From Saccoglossus kowalevskii (taxonomy: Eukaryota > Hemichordata > Enteropneusta > Harrimaniidae), in the NCBI RefSeq assembly GCF_000003605.2, contig NW_003119425.1, positions 1,996,736 to 2,007,751 of the forward strand: a DNA stretch of 11,016 bases, written 5' to 3'. Made by a program: the position numbers and the translations under genes. Under the pieces are notes generated by a model. It made no database searches. It was given only the letters and a program-made list of their open reading frames with translations, and had not been told where the DNA came from. Position 1 is the stretch's first letter. Every line of letters begins with the position of its first letter. Shown here one piece after another: positions 9,801-11,016 of the stretch.

Positions 9801-10592
9801 CTCTGTGTATAGCGGCCGTATCTTTCTGAGCCGTATGTGTCACATGTCCATTTTTGCTGTACTGCAATCTCCTATTGAAATCAGAATTCGTTATAGGTTA
9901 TTGTTATAATGTTTTAAGAAAACACATTTGAACCACTGTGAGTACACAAACGAGGTCACCTGACTTCCAGGATCACCCATATGTCTGTGAGTTCATTTCT
10001 TTAACCCTTATGTGGTCAACAAGATTAGGGTGATAAAAATGATCCATCACTATATACAATTACCATGTATGAGTCTGTCTATTCACTACAATCAATTACC
10101 CAGGCATTAATCTGTGGTTCAGCCAATGACGGAGAGAGAAATTCTAAGGCCCAGTGTCCTGCATCAATAATATGTGACCCAGCTTAAAGGGGCACCTTCC
10201 AGTTAAGCCTAATCTCACAACATGTTTACTTTCTGGATTAAAATAACAATGGATAACAAAAGATAGATTAACATTGTAAACAACATAAACAATAGTGTCC
10301 CATGATTCTTTGGTGCAATCCCTGGGATTGAGCAGTTCCCCTTTAAGGCAACGCAAATAAATAAGACTACATGAATGCGCAGCGCTAATACGATAAATGC
10401 TCAAATGTGTGTGTCAGTTTGGGAGAAAGCCATACATGTCTTTCCATTTGTTTTTTAGTTTCTTTCTGGAGAAGAACATGTTGTCCTTTTTCCTGAAGAT
10501 TCTTCGCCAACCGTGCGGCCGTTATGTCAGCGTACAACTTCTACAGACACTAAATATTTTATTTGAAAATATTAAAAATGAAACCTCACTCT
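3735..10592 (+). CDS. CLEC16A: CLEC16A / ema / gop-1 homologue, N-terminal part (3 exons, partial)
   Basis: This encodes an endolysosomal adaptor that in vertebrates works with the ubiquitin ligase RNF41 (Nrdp1) and USP8 to control mitophagy. It is needed for endosome maturation and autophagy in Drosophila (ema) and acts with Rab2 in C. elegans (gop-1). Exons 3735-3811, 8010-8138 and 10459-10592 join in phase 2, 2 and 1 to give 113 residues. Diagnostic runs are NLHSLEHLK (18-26), VTEQNKSLLVET, ISEILIWGDQNDSSVFD (ending at 69), FFLEKNM (70-76) and VQLLQTLNILFENI. These reach into the conserved FPL domain. The chosen start aligns with the animal family's MF. start, and no upstream in-frame ATG is available. 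The animal protein is usually about 1,000 residues, so some 90 percent lies right of the window. Despite the family name, no lectin domain is involved here. Confidence 0.95.
3812..4420 (+). other. CLEC16A: CLEC16A intron 1, proximal part
   Basis: No exon of a recognised protein is seen here. An acceptor-like site (acaacag) at 4027 is followed by a frame open to 4297, but it matches nothing I know and is not needed by CLEC16A. A 17-base inverted repeat, TGACATTA-G-TAATGTCA, lies at 4298-4314. Confidence 0.7.
4421..4566. mobile_element. MITE, 146 bp, with 24-bp terminal inverted repeats
   Basis: The ends 4421-4444 and 4543-4566 are reverse complements with one mismatch; the arm begins tactgtaaaatactttattt. 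The interior is AT-rich and non-coding. A TA dinucleotide at each tip is compatible with TA target duplication (Tc1/mariner type), but the palindromic ends make this ambiguous. The structure is that of a non-autonomous DNA transposon; the family name is unknown to me. Confidence 0.75.
4619..4642. repeat. Perfect hairpin, 11-bp arms
   Basis: The arms agtccctctat (4619-4629) and atagagggact (4632-4642) are exact complements around a two-base centre. It is flanked by the MITE on the left and another inverted repeat on the right. It may be a transposon scar or a cruciform-prone site. Confidence 0.7.
4684..4766. repeat. Inverted repeat, 22-bp arms, 83 bp in all
   Basis: The arms 4684-4705 and 4745-4766 (cagattcattaaacaagtg against its complement on the right) pair at 20 of 22 positions around a 39-base loop that contains an 11-base T run. 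It resembles a very small MITE or a hairpin element. Confidence 0.6.
4767..5089 (+). other. CLEC16A intron 1, unremarkable stretch
   Basis: This is AT-rich sequence without a coding signal, repeat match or clear motif that I can support. Confidence 0.7.
5090..5111. repeat. Perfect 22-bp palindrome
   Basis: The palindrome is centred on CTTAAG, with arms tttaatatctt and aagatattaaa. It stands directly before a short CpG-rich stretch (5112-5180) and may mark the left limit of the repeat that follows. Confidence 0.7.
5187..5288 (+). repeat. Interspersed repeat, left copy with A-rich tail
   Basis: The core 5191-5224 (aggccgcactgat then ttaattttatggatgacatcc) matches the reverse complement of 6232-6265 at 31 of 34 positions. 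It is followed by aaaactaatgcgag and two long A runs, at about 5258 and 5278. The A tails suggest a SINE-like or A-tailed element; the family is not identified. Confidence 0.6.
5374..5379 (-). other. Poly(A) signal AATAAA of the nested antisense gene
   Basis: AATAAA on the minus strand is followed about 10-40 bases further on by U-rich and GU-rich sequence (cttgttttttttt, tgtgttctgtgg), the usual downstream element. It lies 436 bases beyond the stop codon of the 67-codon ORF and would end its transcript near 5350. Confidence 0.45.
5815..6018 (-). CDS. Probable nested antisense gene, 67-residue protein of unknown function
   Basis: This frame lies wholly inside CLEC16A intron 1 on the opposite strand. 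The protein begins MATKPPKYVSIKVQRENGG and ends at a TGA after EVYGGRGM. It is mildly basic at the start and mixed polar, with Trp24 and Trp56, Cys42 and Cys50, and no membrane segment or signal peptide. I do not recognise a family; the alternating V-x-I/V-x runs suggest beta strands. Evidence for a gene: codon use and about 50 percent GC stand out from the AT-rich intron. The start context aacATGGcgac matches a YY1 initiator-type site, and a poly(A) signal follows at 5379-5374. It could instead be one exon of a longer gene (possible donor at GAG/gtgtat, about 5834) or part of a mobile element, since inverted repeats flank it. Confidence 0.45.
   Translation of the reverse strand: MATKPPKYVSIKVQRENGGIVVDWYAIDVGQGDVYTAIRTYCPEVAVPRCNDDRNWIGVEVYGGRGM
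6011..6021 (-). promoter_or_regulatory. YY1-like site spanning the start codon of the nested ORF
   Basis: The minus strand reads aacATGGcgac, ten of eleven bases of the YY1 consensus (AAnATGGCGGC). This motif often overlaps the start codon in TATA-less genes with very short leaders. It supports 6018 as the start. Confidence 0.35.
6183..6270 (-). repeat. Interspersed repeat, right copy (inverted) with A tail
   Basis: On the minus strand the copy reads aaggccacaccgac then ttaattttatggatgacatcc (6265-6232), followed by cgcgcgcattagttttcgcc and a pure run of about 20 A at 6203-6183. It is the inverted partner of 5187-5288. Their A tails face each other across the nested gene. The spurious open frames here come from this repeat. 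Confidence 0.65.
6271..7188 (+). other. CLEC16A intron 1, AT-rich stretch
   Basis: No gene is seen here on either strand. Two TACCGGTA octamers (6382-6389 and 6996-7003) are the only notable content. The short minus-strand frames have no protein-like composition. Confidence 0.75.
7189..7554 (+). repeat. Interspersed repeat copy A, split by a 178-bp segment
   Basis: 7189-7257 resembles 9471-9547, with indels, and 7436-7554 matches 9546-9664 at 117 of 119 positions. Between the two parts lie 178 bases absent from copy B. These carry a hairpin with arms 7394-7402 and 7405-7413 (ctccctacc / ggtagggag). So the copy looks interrupted by an insertion, or copy B has lost this part. The open frames in it are not genes. 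Confidence 0.85.
7555..8009 (+). other. CLEC16A intron 1, distal part
   Basis: No gene is seen. The stretch ends in a strong polypyrimidine tract (7993-8007) and the exon 2 acceptor. The open frame 7636-7848 has no recognisable protein. Confidence 0.75.
8010..8138 (+). CDS. CLEC16A: CLEC16A coding exon 2
   Basis: This 129-base exon lies between a strong acceptor (ttttttttcctccag, AG at 8008-8009) and a consensus donor gtaagt at 8139. It encodes residues 27-68, including the nearly invariant EILIWGDQNDSSVF. It enters and leaves in phase 2 and is divisible by three, so skipping it would keep the frame. Confidence 0.96.
8139..9470 (+). other. CLEC16A intron 2, proximal part
   Basis: This is AT-rich and without a recognised gene. 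A 14-bp unit (attagtacagtatt) is repeated in tandem at 8610-8637, running into a TACCGGTA octamer at 8637-8644. The open frames at 8399-8608, 8625-8879 and 8901-9098 show no family motif or plausible splice pairing. Confidence 0.7.
9471..9707 (+). repeat. Interspersed repeat copy B, with a duplicated 42-bp module
   Basis: This is the intact counterpart of copy A. 9546-9664 equals 7436-7554 but for two substitutions. A 42-base module (tgcagtgctccctcttgcag, then the palindrome ttttttctagaaaaaa, then a cctg end) occurs at 9559-9600 and again at 9666-9707 with 39 of 42 matches. Copy A has it once, at 7449-7490. The open frames of up to 162 codons over this stretch are by-products of the repeat. 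Confidence 0.85.
9708..10183 (+). other. CLEC16A intron 2, middle part
   Basis: I see no coding signal, repeat or regulatory motif here that I can support. Confidence 0.65.
10184..10346. mobile_element. TTAA-flanked MITE, 163 bp (piggyBac-type ends)
   Basis: TTAA at 10184-10187 and 10343-10346 bracket an interior that starts AGGGGCAC and ends GTTCCCCT, so the ten-base ends cttaaagggg and cccctttaag are exact complements. TTAA target duplication is the hallmark of piggyBac-like elements. The interior is non-coding and includes a small palindrome, caatccctgggattg. The inverted repeats are short, so this is a moderate call. Confidence 0.55.
10459..10592 (+). CDS. CLEC16A: CLEC16A coding exon 3
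   Basis: This 134-base exon has its acceptor (tttgttttttag) ending at 10458 and its donor gtaagt at 10593. It encodes Asp69 (split) to Leu113: FFLEKNMLSFFLKILRQ, GRYVSVQLLQTLNIL and FENIKNETSL, the start of the FPL domain. It leaves one base of the next codon, expected to be Tyr. The next exon is not in the remaining 424 bases. Confidence 0.96.
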
Positions 10593-11016
10593 GTAAGTAT
10601 ACTCAAAAGTGGAGTACCAATTCTGAATTTGAATTTAATAATAGATCTACTATGTGTTGAATTTTTCTAGTCCATAAGTATATTGAAATTTAGGCTGGAC
10701 ATTTGTTTAATATTGATATCATTGTATGCAGGAACCTGGCAAACATTGGACTTGTCATATTTCCTTCCACTACAAATTTTTCTCCACTCTGAGAAGTCAC
10801 CTGACCAAAAACTCCTAGCATACCTGTACCACTTGCTAACGGAACATTTCCAGTTTCGTATGTAGCTTCTTCCAGGTTCTGATCTTGCCTGGAACATGTT
10901 TAGAATCTTGAGATTCATGTGACAAAGAACACTTTCCTGTCATTATTGGCTGTGCTGTCATACCAAGCGAGGTTATTCACCGTCATTTTTACTACTTGAT
11001 TGTATTACCTCTGACC
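10593..11016 (+). other. CLEC16A intron 3, proximal part
   Basis: No CLEC16A exon follows within the window: the expected continuation after residue 113 is not encoded in any frame here. The stretch contains the antisense protein-like relic at 10690-10986. Confidence 0.75.
10690..10986 (-). pseudogene. Antisense protein-like stretch with two in-frame stops
   Basis: One minus-strand frame runs 99 codons from ATG 10986 to TAA 10690, broken by TGA (10917-10915) and TAA (10902-10900). Before the breaks it reads MTVNNLAWYDSTANNDRK. After them 69 codons stay open, including ETGNVPLASGTGMLGVFGQV, then SQSGEKFVVEGNMTSP. The composition is protein-like on both sides of the stops and in the same frame, as in a decayed coding sequence or a transposon relic. 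I do not recognise the family, and chance is not excluded. The conventional frames in this area are less convincing. Confidence 0.3.

Noticed and set aside
10723-10740. Acceptor-like tgtatgcag at about 10731 as CLEC16A exon 4
   Set aside because: The sequence after it does not encode the expected FPL-domain continuation in any frame.

Overview
This is eukaryotic nuclear DNA. It is AT-rich and intron-rich, with weakly conserved introns full of short interspersed and inverted repeats. The exons read as animal proteins. The intron repeats resemble those of bivalve molluscs, so a bivalve or another lophotrochozoan is my best guess; that is inference, not proof.

Two conserved genes stand head to head. 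On the minus strand, three exons (2519-2783, 2139-2222, 721-809) join in perfect phase into the N-terminal 146 residues of a PLP-dependent low-specificity L-threonine aldolase with a basic, mitochondrial-type leader. The rest of the gene lies left of the window. On the plus strand, three exons (3735-3811, 8010-8138, 10459-10592) join in phase into the first 113 residues of CLEC16A (Drosophila ema, C. elegans gop-1), an endolysosomal, autophagy and mitophagy protein. The rest lies right of the window. The roughly 950 bases between the start codons (2784-3734) must hold both promoters. They are locally CpG-richer and contain two CACGTG E-boxes; one is an eight-base palindrome next to the CLEC16A start.

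Region by region: 1-673 is a 29-bp minisatellite of about 23 units in an aldolase intron. 673-2783 holds aldolase exons and introns. 2784-3734 is the divergent promoter region. 3735-11016 is CLEC16A exons 1-3 with a 4.2-kb and a 2.3-kb intron and the start of a third.

Intron 1 carries a small MITE, hairpin repeats and, at about 5340-6110, a probable nested antisense gene: a 67-codon ORF with a YY1-like start context and a downstream AATAAA, between inverted copies of an interspersed repeat. A nearly identical 119-bp direct repeat sits in introns 1 and 2 and brackets the in-phase exon 2. Intron 2 also holds a TTAA-flanked MITE. After exon 3 there is an antisense, broken, protein-like stretch.

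The aldolase and CLEC16A share no known pathway. Their link here is the shared promoter region. I see no prokaryotic features, CRISPR, rRNA or tRNA.
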